Part shown: piece by piece, positions 42,570 through 50,975 of the stretch
Numbering within the stretch: the stretch's first letter is position 1
How the letters are laid out: each line of letters opens with the position of its first letter
Source: Granulimonas faecalis
Lineage (GTDB): Bacteria; Actinomycetota; Coriobacteriia; Coriobacteriales; Atopobiaceae
Direction: 5' to 3'
Length of the DNA stretch: 64,000 nt
Assembly (NCBI RefSeq): GCF_022834715.1
Contig: NZ_BQKC01000001.1
Span: 1,896,501-1,960,500, forward strand
Position numbers and translations under genes: made by a program
Notes under the pieces: model-generated
What the model saw: only the letters and a program-made list of their open reading frames with translations
Databases searched by the model: none
What the model was told of the DNA's origin: nothing

Positions 42570-44577
42570 GGCTTCCCTCCTTGGGGTCGGTGGCCGCAGG
42601 GGCGACGGCGGTGTCGCCCGCGGCAGGCTTGGCGCCAGCCGCGCCGGTGCGGCGGGCCTGGGCGGAGAGCACGGCGTCGAGCAGGTAGCGCCCGGCCACC
42701 TCGCCGCCGTGCCCGTGATTGAAGACGAAGCCGTCGTAGACGTCCTCGATGACGCGGCGCCAGTGCTCGGGCCGGGCCACCATGGAGCGGGCCACCTCCC
42801 CGAGGGAGCCGATCTGGTCCACGGCCACGCTGCGGCCGATCTGATTTCGCAAGGAGATGTCGGTGGGCTCGAGCCCGATGTCGCGCCAGTCGGGGTTGCC
42901 CACCTTCATCGGCGTGTCCACGAAGACCGTGGGACGCCCCGTGGTGAACGAGTACTCGCACGAGATGGACGACCAGTCGGTCACGAGCACGCTGGCGTCA
43001 AAGATGGACCCCTCGCCGGAGAAGTCCTCGAACGACACGGAGCCCGAGACGTCGGCGAGGCGCCCCTTGAGGGCCTCCCAGCGGGGCCCGTAGCGCTTGA
43101 CGTACTCGGGGTGCGGGCGCACCACCACGGAGAAGCCCGCGCCCACGAGGGAGCGCACGGCCTCCTCGCCGCAGAGGTCGAGGAGGTTGTCGTCCTGCCA
43201 CGAGGGGGCCACGAGGGCCATGGGGCGGTCGGCCGGGGCCGCCGCGACCGGGGCCTCCTTGAGGTGGCGGCCCCGCACGGGGGCCGGGCGGCGGGCGGCG
43301 AACTCGGCGCGCTCGCGGTCGAGCAGGTCGTAGCCCACCGGCACGAGGTTCTTGGCCGGCACGCCGCGCAGCCGCTCGGAGGCGCGGGTCTCGGCCACCT
43401 GGTGCGGGCCCACGCAGAAGATCGTGTCGTAGTGGTCGTGGCAGTTGGCCGCGCCCACGAGGTGCATCGAGGTCATGTGGTGCAGCATGTCCACGTACTC
43501 GATGTCCTGGCGCACATAGGAGCGCTTGAGGTAGTAGTTGTCGAGGTCGGCCAAGGAGGCCACGAAGACGTCGCAGTCCATCTTCATCATGAGGGTGATG
43601 AGGCGCTTCTCGCCCACGTAGTAGGGAATGAGGCGCGGCTGGGTCTCGTGGATCTTGAAGACCTGGTCGTCGGGGTCGTTGGTGATGTAATGGATGCGCA
43701 CGTCGGAGTGGGCCAGAAGCCACTCGATGGCGCCGCGGAAGTACTTGTAGAAACCGCTGCCCTCGGAGTAGAAGACGAGCGACTTGTCGATGACGTCGTT
43801 GAAGCGGGCGATGTCGGCGCGCTCGCGGCGGGCCAGGGGGTCGGGCTTGAAGCGCGAGCCGGCGCGGCGGTTGAGGTTCTCGAGGGCCGCCAGCTCCTCC
43901 TGGGAGGCGCGGAGGGCCGGGTAGTCCACGTGCTTTCTGGGGTCCATGATCGCGTTGCAGGCCAGCTGCACACCGATGGCCATGAGGTTGGAGCAGATCC
44001 AGTAGAACACCATGCCGCTCGCCACCGACACGCCCAGGATGGCCGACAGCGCGATGGACAGGCCGTTGGTGGAAGCCTTCTCGGCGGCGGACTGCTCGCG
44101 CTGAAGCGGGTTGATGTGGTTCTGCGCCAGGCCGAGGGCGGCCGAGGAGAGCGCGGCCAGCACCGGCATGGCCCACGACCAGCCGCCGTCGACAAGGGGC
44201 ACGAGGCCGAGGAGCTCGGTACCGGGGGCACCCGAGGCCGTGATGGAGCGAATGACGTCCACGAGGCCGAAGAGAATGAGAACCTGGATGGCCAGGGGCA
44301 GCATGGAGAGCAGCGGGTGGTAGCCCTTCTCCTTGTAGAGGGCGTTCTGGGCCTCCCCGATGGCCTCGCGGTCGCCGAAGTACTTGACCTTGAGGGCGTT
44401 CACCTGGGGCAAAAGGCTCACCACGAGCAGCGAGTTCTTCTGGCACCACAGCGAGATGGGCATGAGGATGACCTTGGTCACCACGGTGAACAGGGCGATG
44501 GACACCCACCAGTTGCCGGTGAGCGCGTAGATGGGGTCGAGGACGGCCCCAAAGATGTCGGCGAGAATCTGCAGCAC
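42559..44577 (-). CDS. YidC/Oxa1-like membrane domain fused to TagF-like glycerophosphotransferase
   Basis: 672 residues. Residues ~1-235 are a YidC/Oxa1/Alb3 domain with five helices (GNWWVSIALFTVVTKVILMP, SMLPLAIQVLILFGLVDVI, VFYWICSNLMAIGVQLACNA); the groove Arg of YidC proteins is Lys35 here. A linker with AALENLNRRAGSRFKPDP leads to ~290-650, a CDP-glycerol glycerophosphotransferase domain (FCVGPHQVAETR, LVAPSWQDDN, VVVRPHPE, LVTDWSSISCEYSFTTGRPT). The tail is Ala/Pro-rich. The likely job is polymerising or priming poly(glycerol-phosphate) at the membrane. The GTG start at 44575-44577 (AAGGACCGCA before it) is chosen because a good promoter overlaps a longer ATG start. Coupled to the sulfatase-like gene. 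Confidence 0.85.
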   Translation of the reverse strand: MLQILADIFGAVLDPIYALTGNWWVSIALFTVVTKVILMPISLWCQKNSLLVVSLLPQVNALKVKYFGDREAIGEAQNALYKEKGYHPLLSMLPLAIQVLILFGLVDVIRSITASGAPGTELLGLVPLVDGGWSWAMPVLAALSSAALGLAQNHINPLQREQSAAEKASTNGLSIALSAILGVSVASGMVFYWICSNLMAIGVQLACNAIMDPRKHVDYPALRASQEELAALENLNRRAGSRFKPDPLARRERADIARFNDVIDKSLVFYSEGSGFYKYFRGAIEWLLAHSDVRIHYITNDPDDQVFKIHETQPRLIPYYVGEKRLITLMMKMDCDVFVASLADLDNYYLKRSYVRQDIEYVDMLHHMTSMHLVGAANCHDHYDTIFCVGPHQVAETRASERLRGVPAKNLVPVGYDLLDRERAEFAARRPAPVRGRHLKEAPVAAAPADRPMALVAPSWQDDNLLDLCGEEAVRSLVGAGFSVVVRPHPEYVKRYGPRWEALKGRLADVSGSVSFEDFSGEGSIFDASVLVTDWSSISCEYSFTTGRPTVFVDTPMKVGNPDWRDIGLEPTDISLRNQIGRSVAVDQIGSLGEVARSMVARPEHWRRVIEDVYDGFVFNHGHGGEVAGRYLLDAVLSAQARRTGAAGAKPAAGDTAVAPAATDPKEGSREA

Positions 44578-44626
44578 TGCGGTCCTTGTCTTTGCAGGGT
44601 GATCGAACCCCAAAGGGGCCTTGGAA

Positions 44627-44655
44627 ATGATACGTCCCCGCTTGTAACTCGACAA
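44627..44655 (-). promoter_or_regulatory. promoter of the YidC-TagF operon
   Basis: TTGTCG (44650-44655), 17 bases, TATCAT (44627-44632) on the minus strand, starting transcription about 40 bases before the GTG start. Confidence 0.6.
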
Positions 44656-44685
44656 AAAACCGACAGGGTGCCTGAGGAGCCGGGC

Positions 44686-45633
44686 TTAGGAGGACGCGCG
44701 CCTGCCCGGGACGAGCTGGCTCCAGTCGTCGGCCGAGGCGAGCACCGTGCCGCAGAGAATGGCTATGCAGCACAGCACCTCGACGGGGCTGGGGACGTGG
44801 CCGAGAAGCACCATGCCCAGCACCACGGCCCAGGCGGAGTAGGAGATGTTGGCGGCCATGGCCTTGGCGGCGCCGATTTTGTCGATGCCCTTGTAGTAGA
44901 AGAGGTACGACACGGTGCCCGCCAGCGCCGCTCCCGCCACCACGGCCGTGGCCGGCGTGGCAAAGACCTGGGCGGCAAAGGGCCACGCCGCGAAGAGCGG
45001 CAGGATGACCACGAGGTACACGAGGCCCGAGGTGGTCTCGCGGATCTGCAGCGCCGTCTCGTTGTCCACGGAGTCGTCGCGCATGCCCCACGCCAGCAGC
45101 ACGGCCTCGCTTCCCCAGCCCACCACGCAGGCGAGGGCGGCCGCGATGCCCACCATGGCGTTGCCGGGCATCTCCATGTCGCTTGCGGCCGCGCCCATCA
45201 CGATGATGGCAGCCATGGCCACGGCCAGGGCGACCCAGCGCTTGGGCTCCATTTTCTCCTTGAGCGCGAACACGGCCAAAAAAGCGCCAAAGGCGGGATA
45301 GAAGCTGGAGATGATGGCCGTGATGCCCGGGCCCAGCTCGTTGATGGCCACCACGTAGCCCGTCATGCCGAAGGGGCCGCCGAGAAGCGCCGCTGCGGCC
45401 ACCACCTTACCGCTGCGGGTCCTGAGGGCCGCCACGGTGTCTTTAAGGCGCCCGCGCACCGCCATGAGCAAGAACATCCACACCGCGCAGAACACGTCGT
45501 GGAACGCGGCACTCACGATGGCCGCGAAGGCCACGGCCTCGGCAGTGCCCACATAGGGGGCCATCGAGAGGGCGATGCCCAAGATAACGGTGTCGAGGCC
45601 CCACAGAAGGCCGCTGGCAAGCCCGTATCCCAT
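44686..45633 (-). CDS. DMT-family permease, LicB-like (choline or related amine uptake)
   Basis: 315 residues, ten transmembrane helices in two EamA repeats (drug/metabolite transporter superfamily). Typical segments are GLLWGLDTVILGIALSMAPY at the N-terminus and LVYLVVILPLFAAWPFAAQV later. In phosphocholine loci the equivalent gene is licB, the choline permease. It lies 41 bases after the LicC-LicA fusion gene, so choline uptake fits, though DMT sequences alone do not reveal substrate. ATG at 45631-45633 has AGAAGGAAAGGAACC before it. Confidence 0.8.
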   Translation of the reverse strand: MGYGLASGLLWGLDTVILGIALSMAPYVGTAEAVAFAAIVSAAFHDVFCAVWMFLLMAVRGRLKDTVAALRTRSGKVVAAAALLGGPFGMTGYVVAINELGPGITAIISSFYPAFGAFLAVFALKEKMEPKRWVALAVAMAAIIVMGAAASDMEMPGNAMVGIAAALACVVGWGSEAVLLAWGMRDDSVDNETALQIRETTSGLVYLVVILPLFAAWPFAAQVFATPATAVVAGAALAGTVSYLFYYKGIDKIGAAKAMAANISYSAWAVVLGMVLLGHVPSPVEVLCCIAILCGTVLASADDWSQLVPGRRASS

Positions 45634-45674
45634 GACGGTTCCTTTCCTTCTGCCCCGCGCCGGGGCGCTGGCGT

Positions 45675-47447
45675 CTAAGCGATGCCGTAGAGGTCGGCGG
45701 CCAGGGCGAGGTACTTCTTGGCGTAGCGGTAGTAGATGTAGAGCCACTCGCCGATGAAGTCGCCGTCGCTCTCCTTGAGGAGGCTCCAGCAGTACCAGCA
45801 CCAGCCGCACATGCCGATCATGGCCAGGTTGTGGCGGCGCTCCTCGGGCGTGGCCTTGCCCTCGTAGTAGAGGTCGATGGCCTGCTCCACCTCCTCGGGC
45901 GAGAGCTCGCAGCACACCGAGAACGTGGCCAGGTCGTTGGCCGAGTCACCCATGCCGGCGTACTCCCAGTCGATGAGGTTGAAGGTGCCGTCTTGCTCCA
46001 CCAGGAAGTTGAGGTAGAAGAAGTCGTTGTGGGTGACGGTGACAGGGGCGTCGTCTTGCGCCATGGCCCCGTGGACCCGCTCGGCCAGCTCGTTCCAGCG
46101 CCCGTACTCCGGCACCTCGATGGGGCCCTTCTCCCGCAGCAGGGCCTCATAGCGCTTTGCCTCGTCATAGAAGCCGAACGTGCTTTTGAGGATGATGCCC
46201 GACGTGTGAAGCTTGCGGGCAACGGCCATGGCCTGCGCGAGGCCCTCGGGAGTGTGGGCGTCGATGGTGGTGGCACCGGGCACGAAGCGCGAGATCTTCC
46301 AGCCCTCTTCCGGGTTTGCGCAGATAAACGTGGAGTCGAGGCCCATGTCCCTGGCCGCCGCGAGCGCGGCGAGCTCGCTTTTGCGGTCGATGATGTTCTC
46401 CGTGCCGATGCCGGGATGGCGGTAGACGTACTCGCCGTCGTTGGTGGAGAAGTGGCAGGAGAGGTTGGTCAGGCTCTCCTTTAGGGGGTAGACGTCGCAG
46501 ATCTCGGCGCGCGAGCAGCCCAGCGCCCCCGTGATGTTGTCGATGATCGCAGAGTCGATGTTGTCGAGGAAGAGCGGGTCGAACTCGCGCAGGTCGTCCA
46601 GGGAGTCGAACTCGTGGATGATGGGCCGCTCATAGCGGCGGATGGCCATGGGCAGCTCGTCGATGTGGTCGATGAAGATCTCTTCCCAGAGCTTGGGGGC
46701 CGTGGCCGGGCGGTCGTACTCCTCGTCGAGGATCTGGCGGAAGCGTCTGGAGAAGGCGCGGTCGAAGTAGACCTGGCCAAGCATGTACCAGCCGTCGGCA
46801 CCGCCGATCTCCACCTTGGTGATACGGCCGTGGGGGCCGCAGGTCATGACCCACTCGGATGTCTGCCCCTCGGCGTACTGGGCCGCGTAGTAGGAGCCCC
46901 ACACGTAGGCCTTGAAGGGGTTCTCCTCAAAGTAGTCGTCGGAGCTGCAGATATAGGTGTTGGCGAGCTTGTCTTCCACCGCCTTGAGCGAGGAGTTGTT
47001 GTTGCGGGAGGCGTACTCGCGGTTCACGACGATGGCGACTTCGGGGTGCTTGTCCTCCAGGTAGAAGAAGAGCTCTTGCTTGTAGCCCACCACCACGTAG
47101 ACCTTGGGCACGCCGGCCTCGAGAAGCTGCTCGATCTGGCGCTCTATGAGCACCTGGCCGCGCACTTTGAGCAGGCCCTTGGGCCGCTCGTAGGACAAGG
47201 GCACGAAGCGGCTGGAAAGGCCTGCCGCCATGATCACGGCATTGTCCACGCGGTAGGGCTCCATGGCCTCACGGCCCGCCTGGGTGATGGCGCCGTCGCA
47301 AACGAGCCCGTCCGCCTCGAGCGCGCGGACCGCCTTGTTCACCGTGGCCACGCCCAGATGGGCCGCCAGGGCGCACTCCCTTTGCGTGTGGCGGCCTCCG
47401 TCCATAAGGGTGCGCAAAACCCTGAAGCCGTTGTGGTCCAAAGCCAT
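45675..47447 (-). CDS. winged-helix + LicC-like cytidylyltransferase + LicA-like kinase fusion
   Basis: 590 residues, three domains. Residues ~1-65 are a winged helix (HTQRECALAAHLGVATVNKA recognition region). Residues ~66-300 are a nucleotidyltransferase (VIMAAGLSSR at 71-80, ERPKGLLKVRGQ, CSSDDYFEENPF) like LicC, which makes CDP-choline from CTP and phosphocholine. Residues ~310-590 are a choline-kinase fold: Brenner motif HND at 473-475 in THNDFFYLNFL, and IDWEYAG at 492-498. So uptake, phosphorylation and activation genes sit together (with the permease downstream). ATG at 47445-47447 follows GGGGAGGG. The operator-like site in its promoter suggests self-regulation, like NadR. Confidence 0.88.
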   Translation of the reverse strand: MALDHNGFRVLRTLMDGGRHTQRECALAAHLGVATVNKAVRALEADGLVCDGAITQAGREAMEPYRVDNAVIMAAGLSSRFVPLSYERPKGLLKVRGQVLIERQIEQLLEAGVPKVYVVVGYKQELFFYLEDKHPEVAIVVNREYASRNNNSSLKAVEDKLANTYICSSDDYFEENPFKAYVWGSYYAAQYAEGQTSEWVMTCGPHGRITKVEIGGADGWYMLGQVYFDRAFSRRFRQILDEEYDRPATAPKLWEEIFIDHIDELPMAIRRYERPIIHEFDSLDDLREFDPLFLDNIDSAIIDNITGALGCSRAEICDVYPLKESLTNLSCHFSTNDGEYVYRHPGIGTENIIDRKSELAALAAARDMGLDSTFICANPEEGWKISRFVPGATTIDAHTPEGLAQAMAVARKLHTSGIILKSTFGFYDEAKRYEALLREKGPIEVPEYGRWNELAERVHGAMAQDDAPVTVTHNDFFYLNFLVEQDGTFNLIDWEYAGMGDSANDLATFSVCCELSPEEVEQAIDLYYEGKATPEERRHNLAMIGMCGWCWYCWSLLKESDGDFIGEWLYIYYRYAKKYLALAADLYGIA

Positions 47448-47481
47448 GAGGCCCTCCCCTGCGATTCGTTCGTATATGGAG

Positions 47482-47510
47482 AGAATCCTCTTGTTCGGAA
47501 CAAATGTCAA
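47482..47510 (-). promoter_or_regulatory. promoter with internal operator, choline locus
   Basis: Minus strand: TTGACA (47505-47510), 17 bases, GATTCT (47482-47487). The spacer contains the palindrome TTGTTCCGAACAA (47491-47503), placed to block polymerase when bound. The half-site TGTTC recurs at the second fusion-gene promoter. Confidence 0.75.
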
Positions 47511-47595
47511 TATGAAAAAACAGAACACACCGCCCCCCCCCTGCGCTCCCTCCCGCGCCTGCACCCCCCCCCTTCCGGCTGCACCCCGCCTCTTG

Positions 47596-47616
47596 CGCCT
47601 GAAAGCGGTTGAGGGG
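47596..47616. repeat. single B-family unit B4
   Basis: CGCCTGAAAGCGGTTGAGGG, one forward unit of the B family between the GT4 gene end and the choline promoter, with C-rich runs on its left (nine Cs at 47533, ten at 47563). Confidence 0.7.
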
Positions 47617-47660
47617 TACAGGGGGACGACGCTGGAAAAGACGCGCAGTCGGGCGCGGGA

Positions 47661-48800
47661 TCAGGCGCAGGGGTAGGCGGCGTCGAGCTGGGCGGCCGTA
47701 TGAGCCCAGGTGAAGCCCGTCTCCGCGCGCTCGCGGAAGGCGGCACTGCGACGGGCGCGCTCCTCGGCAGGCAGCACGGCCAGACGCGCAATGGCGGCCG
47801 TGACCTCGTCGGCAGAGGCGCCGCAAATCTCGCCCCAGCCGGAGTCCCCCAACACGTCGGCCACGCCGCCCACGGGGCAGATCACCGGCAAACAGCCCCA
47901 GGCGCCGGCCTCGAGCAGGACCGTGGCCATGCCCTCCGAGCGCGTAGGCGAAACGAAGCAGTTGGCACAGCCAAAAAGCGCCGAGACGTCCTCGCGGCCC
48001 AGACGGCCCAAGAGACTCACGTTGGGCAGGTAGTCGGCCACGGCGCGGATATGGTCCTCCTCGGGACCGGCGCCGGCCATGACAAAGGAGACCTCGGGCA
48101 AAAGCCGCGCGGCGTCGAGAACGGCCAAGGGCCCCTTCTCGGCCACGAAGCGACCCACGAAGCAGGCCATGAAAGCGTCGGGCGCAATGCCCAGCTCGGC
48201 ACGGAAATCGCGGCCGGAGGAGCCATCGCGAAAAGCCGCGGCGTCGATGGCGTTGTTGATCACCACGTCGGTCTTGATGCCAAAGTGCTCCAGCCAGGAA
48301 CAGGCCGCCAGCGACACGCCGGCAAAGACGGGCCGGGCCGCACGGGCCCGCGCGGTGACCAGGTGTTCCCAGCGCTTCACCACGGCGTCTGCAGCAGGGA
48401 TGCCAAAGGACAGGTGCGCGCTGCCGTGCTCCAGCATGACGGCCGGGGCGCCCTTTTCGGCGGCAAAGCGCAGGCCTTCGAGGGAGTGCGGGTAAAAGCG
48501 GGTGTTCACGAGCACGCGATCCACGTCCTCATCGAGCAGACGTCCCCAGATGCGGCGGTACGCGGCATCTTTGAGCGTCACGGGAAGGCGGCCGTCGAGC
48601 AGCTGCGCAGCCGGAAGGCGCACCACCTGGAAGCCGTCGCGGTCCTCCCGGGCCGGCGCGCCCTTACGCGCCGACGCCACCACGCTCACCTGGTGGCCCT
48701 CGTGCACGAGCTCGCGGGCCAAGTTGTCGCTGAAGAGCTCCACACCGCCCATGGAGGGCAGGTACTGGGCCGAGAAGATCGCGTAGTGGTGAGGCGCCAT
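47661..48800 (-). CDS. glycosyltransferase family 4 protein
   Basis: 379 residues, GT-B fold. N-terminal GT4 signature FSAQYLPSMGGVELFSDNLA; C-terminal nucleotide-sugar site FVGRFVAEKGPLAVLDAARL and SPTRSEGMATVLLEAGAWGC (E-x7-E). Retaining glycosyltransferase, probably for a cell-surface glycan made with the adjoining lic genes; donor and acceptor cannot be read. ATG at 48798-48800 has CGGGAAAGG upstream. Divergent from licD. Confidence 0.9.
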   Translation of the reverse strand: MAPHHYAIFSAQYLPSMGGVELFSDNLARELVHEGHQVSVVASARKGAPAREDRDGFQVVRLPAAQLLDGRLPVTLKDAAYRRIWGRLLDEDVDRVLVNTRFYPHSLEGLRFAAEKGAPAVMLEHGSAHLSFGIPAADAVVKRWEHLVTARARAARPVFAGVSLAACSWLEHFGIKTDVVINNAIDAAAFRDGSSGRDFRAELGIAPDAFMACFVGRFVAEKGPLAVLDAARLLPEVSFVMAGAGPEEDHIRAVADYLPNVSLLGRLGREDVSALFGCANCFVSPTRSEGMATVLLEAGAWGCLPVICPVGGVADVLGDSGWGEICGASADEVTAAIARLAVLPAEERARRSAAFRERAETGFTWAHTAAQLDAAYPCA

Positions 48801-48931
48801 GGAGAAGAACCTTTCCCGTATGCTGCCGGCACGCGCCGGCAGCCACCCATCGTGAACCCTGAACGAAGGGTATGGTACAGAGAAACCCGTTGCCCTTGCC
48901 GAGCACCACACCTCTAACACCGGGAGAAGCC

Positions 48932-49774
48932 ATGCCTCACAAGCCCTACCCCGAAGGCACCCTCGAACGCCTTCAGGCAGAGATGACCGAAATGCTCGCC
49001 GTCTTTGACGAGGCGTGTCAGAAGCTGGGGCTCACCTACTTCATCGACGGCGGCACGGCCTTGGGCGCCGCGCGCCACGGCGGCTTCATCCCCTGGGACG
49101 ACGACGTGGACGCGGCGATGCCCGCGGCCGACTACCGTCGTTTCCTGGCCGAGGGCGCCTCTGCGCTGCCCGAGGGCTACTCGCTCCATACCTGGGAGAA
49201 CACGGAGCGCTTCCCCACGCTGTGGGCCAAGATCTGGAAGGACGGCACCCGCTTTGCCGACGCCCCGGCCGTGGAGGCGGGAATGGGCCAGCCCATCTTC
49301 ATGGACGTCTTCCCCTCCGTTCCCCTCGACGCCGACCCGGGCATCGCGGACCGGCAGCGGCGTCGCATGCTGTTCTGGCAGCGGCTCAGCTACCTCAAGT
49401 TCATCGCGCACCCCAAGAACGTGCCGAGCGCCGCGGCCCAGGCTGCCTGCGTGGCGGCGCATGGCGTGCTGTCCTGCGTGCCCCAACGCTTCATCGCCCG
49501 CGAATTCGAGCGCTCCTGGCGCTGCGAGACCCCCGGCGACCTGTGGATAGACCCTTGCTACGCGCAGTACGATCCCATGCCCGTCGACTGTCTGCTGCCC
49601 TGCCAGCGGGTGAGTTTCGACGGCATCGAGACCTGGGCGCCCCACGACCTCGACCGCTATCTCACCCGCATGTACGGCGACTGGCACAAGCTCCCGCCCG
49701 AGGAGGAGCGCTACACCCACGCGCCCGAAGTGCTGGACTTTGGCGACGGTGTCAACGTGGCGAAGCGCAGGTAG
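48932..49774 (+). CDS. licD: LicD family phosphotransferase
   Basis: 280 residues. The hallmark segment FIDGGTALGAARHGGFIPWD followed by DDVDAAM is intact, as are the later conserved FMDVFPSVPLD and C-terminal WAPHDLDRYLTRMYGDW. LicD proteins transfer phosphocholine from CDP-choline (or a similar CDP-linked group) to a sugar of teichoic acid or another glycan. With the choline permease and kinase/cytidylyltransferase nearby, it is the probable final enzyme. ATG at 48932-48934 follows CGGGAGAAGCC. A TATGGT box lies ~60 bases upstream. Confidence 0.9.
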   Translation: MPHKPYPEGTLERLQAEMTEMLAVFDEACQKLGLTYFIDGGTALGAARHGGFIPWDDDVDAAMPAADYRRFLAEGASALPEGYSLHTWENTERFPTLWAKIWKDGTRFADAPAVEAGMGQPIFMDVFPSVPLDADPGIADRQRRRMLFWQRLSYLKFIAHPKNVPSAAAQAACVAAHGVLSCVPQRFIAREFERSWRCETPGDLWIDPCYAQYDPMPVDCLLPCQRVSFDGIETWAPHDLDRYLTRMYGDWHKLPPEEERYTHAPEVLDFGDGVNVAKRR

Positions 49775-49852
49775 AAGCGGGCGGGCTTGAGACACCCTCA
49801 GCCGTTTTCAGACGCAAGTGGGCTCTGCGGTAGACCTGCGACAAAACCGCCC

Positions 49853-49888
49853 AACCCATGCCAGAGGCCTCTTCGGCATGGGTTTTCC
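49853..49888 (+). terminator. licD terminator
   Basis: AACCCATGCC and GGCATGGGTT form a 10-bp stem around 12 bases, followed by TTCC. It separates licD from nadA. The last T residues of the stem extend the short T-tract. Confidence 0.75.
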
Positions 49889-49962
49889 AATCGGGAGCAG
49901 CTCAGACCCGTGCCGCGGCCCGCCCTCCCCAGATATGCCAGCCGCCGCCTCGACCCCCTCCC

Positions 49963-49991
49963 TTGAGACTCTCTTCATAACCCGCCATACT
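49963..49991 (+). promoter_or_regulatory. nadABC promoter
   Basis: TTGAGA (49963-49968), 17 bases, CATACT (49986-49991), start near 49998, 45 bases before nadA. No nearby NAD-responsive operator was recognised. Confidence 0.65.
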
Positions 49992-50042
49992 TACGGCGAG
50001 AGCGGGCGCGGGGGGCGCCCGAGTCCAAAAGAGAGGTGGCCC

Positions 50043-50975
50043 ATGGGCCAGGACACGCGTGAGGCGGCCATGCGCCTCAAACGCGAGCATGACGCCGTCG
50101 TGCTCGCCCACTATTACGTGCCGGCAAAAACGCAGGAGCTGGCCGACTTCGTGGGGGACTCCTTCGCCTTGGCCCGCATCGCCACCACCTGCGATGCCTC
50201 CACCGTCGTCATGGCCGGCGTGCGTTTCATGGGGGAGTCGGTGAAGCTGCTCAACCCTGGACGCCGCGTGCTGCTGCCCGAGCCCAGGGCCGACTGCCCC
50301 ATGGCCCACATGGCCGACCCCGCTTTCGTCGCCCGCTGCCGCGCCGAGGAAGACGACATTGCCGTGGTATGCTACGTGAACTCCACGGCCGAGCTCAAGG
50401 CCCTCTCCGACGTGTGCGTGACCTCGTCCAACGCCGTGGCCGTGGTGCGGGCGCTCCCCCAGCGCTCCGTGCTCTTCATCCCCGACGAGAACCTGGGCCG
50501 CTTCGTGGCCGAGCAGGTCCCCGAGAAGCGCGTCATCCTCAACCCCGGGTGCTGCCCCATCCACCGCGACATCTCTCCCGCGTCCGTGACCGCAGCCAAG
50601 GAGCGGCACCCCGGTGCCGTGGTGCTCGCGCACCCGGAGTGCTCGTCAGCCGTGCTCGCAATGGCCGACGTCGCAGGCTCCACGGCCGAGATCATCGGCG
50701 CCATCGAGGCCTCGGACGCCACCGACTTTGTCGTGTGCACCGTGAACGGCGTGGGCCACGAGATCGCCCGCCGCTGCGAGGGGAAAGGCAAGCGGGTGCA
50801 TTTCCCCTCCCCTGCCCCGTGCTGCCCCGACATGGCCGCCATCACGCCCGAGAAAGTGATCGCCTGCCTGGAGACAGGCTCGGGCGAAGTGGCGCTGCCG
50901 TCGTGCGCCGAGGCGGCCCGGGCACCCCTTGAGGCCATGCTCGAGCTTGCCGCCGCAGGCGGTGGGAACCGATGA
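50043..50975 (+). CDS. nadA: quinolinate synthase
   Basis: 310 residues. NadA condenses iminoaspartate with dihydroxyacetone phosphate to quinolinate using a 4Fe-4S cluster. Cluster cysteines are expected in ADCPMAHMAD, HPECSSAVLAM and PCCPDMAAITPEKV. VVLAHYYVPAKTQELADFVG with GDSFALAR is the N-terminal substrate region. ATG at 50043-50045 with AAGAGAGGTGGCCC upstream is where homology begins. It overlaps nadB by four bases (ATGA). Confidence 0.95.
   Translation: MGQDTREAAMRLKREHDAVVLAHYYVPAKTQELADFVGDSFALARIATTCDASTVVMAGVRFMGESVKLLNPGRRVLLPEPRADCPMAHMADPAFVARCRAEEDDIAVVCYVNSTAELKALSDVCVTSSNAVAVVRALPQRSVLFIPDENLGRFVAEQVPEKRVILNPGCCPIHRDISPASVTAAKERHPGAVVLAHPECSSAVLAMADVAGSTAEIIGAIEASDATDFVVCTVNGVGHEIARRCEGKGKRVHFPSPAPCCPDMAAITPEKVIACLETGSGEVALPSCAEAARAPLEAMLELAAAGGGNR

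Noticed and set aside
44578-44655. ATG start of the YidC-TagF gene 26 codons upstream
   Set aside because: That ATG overlaps the -35 of the only good promoter, and the extra residues are not YidC-like.
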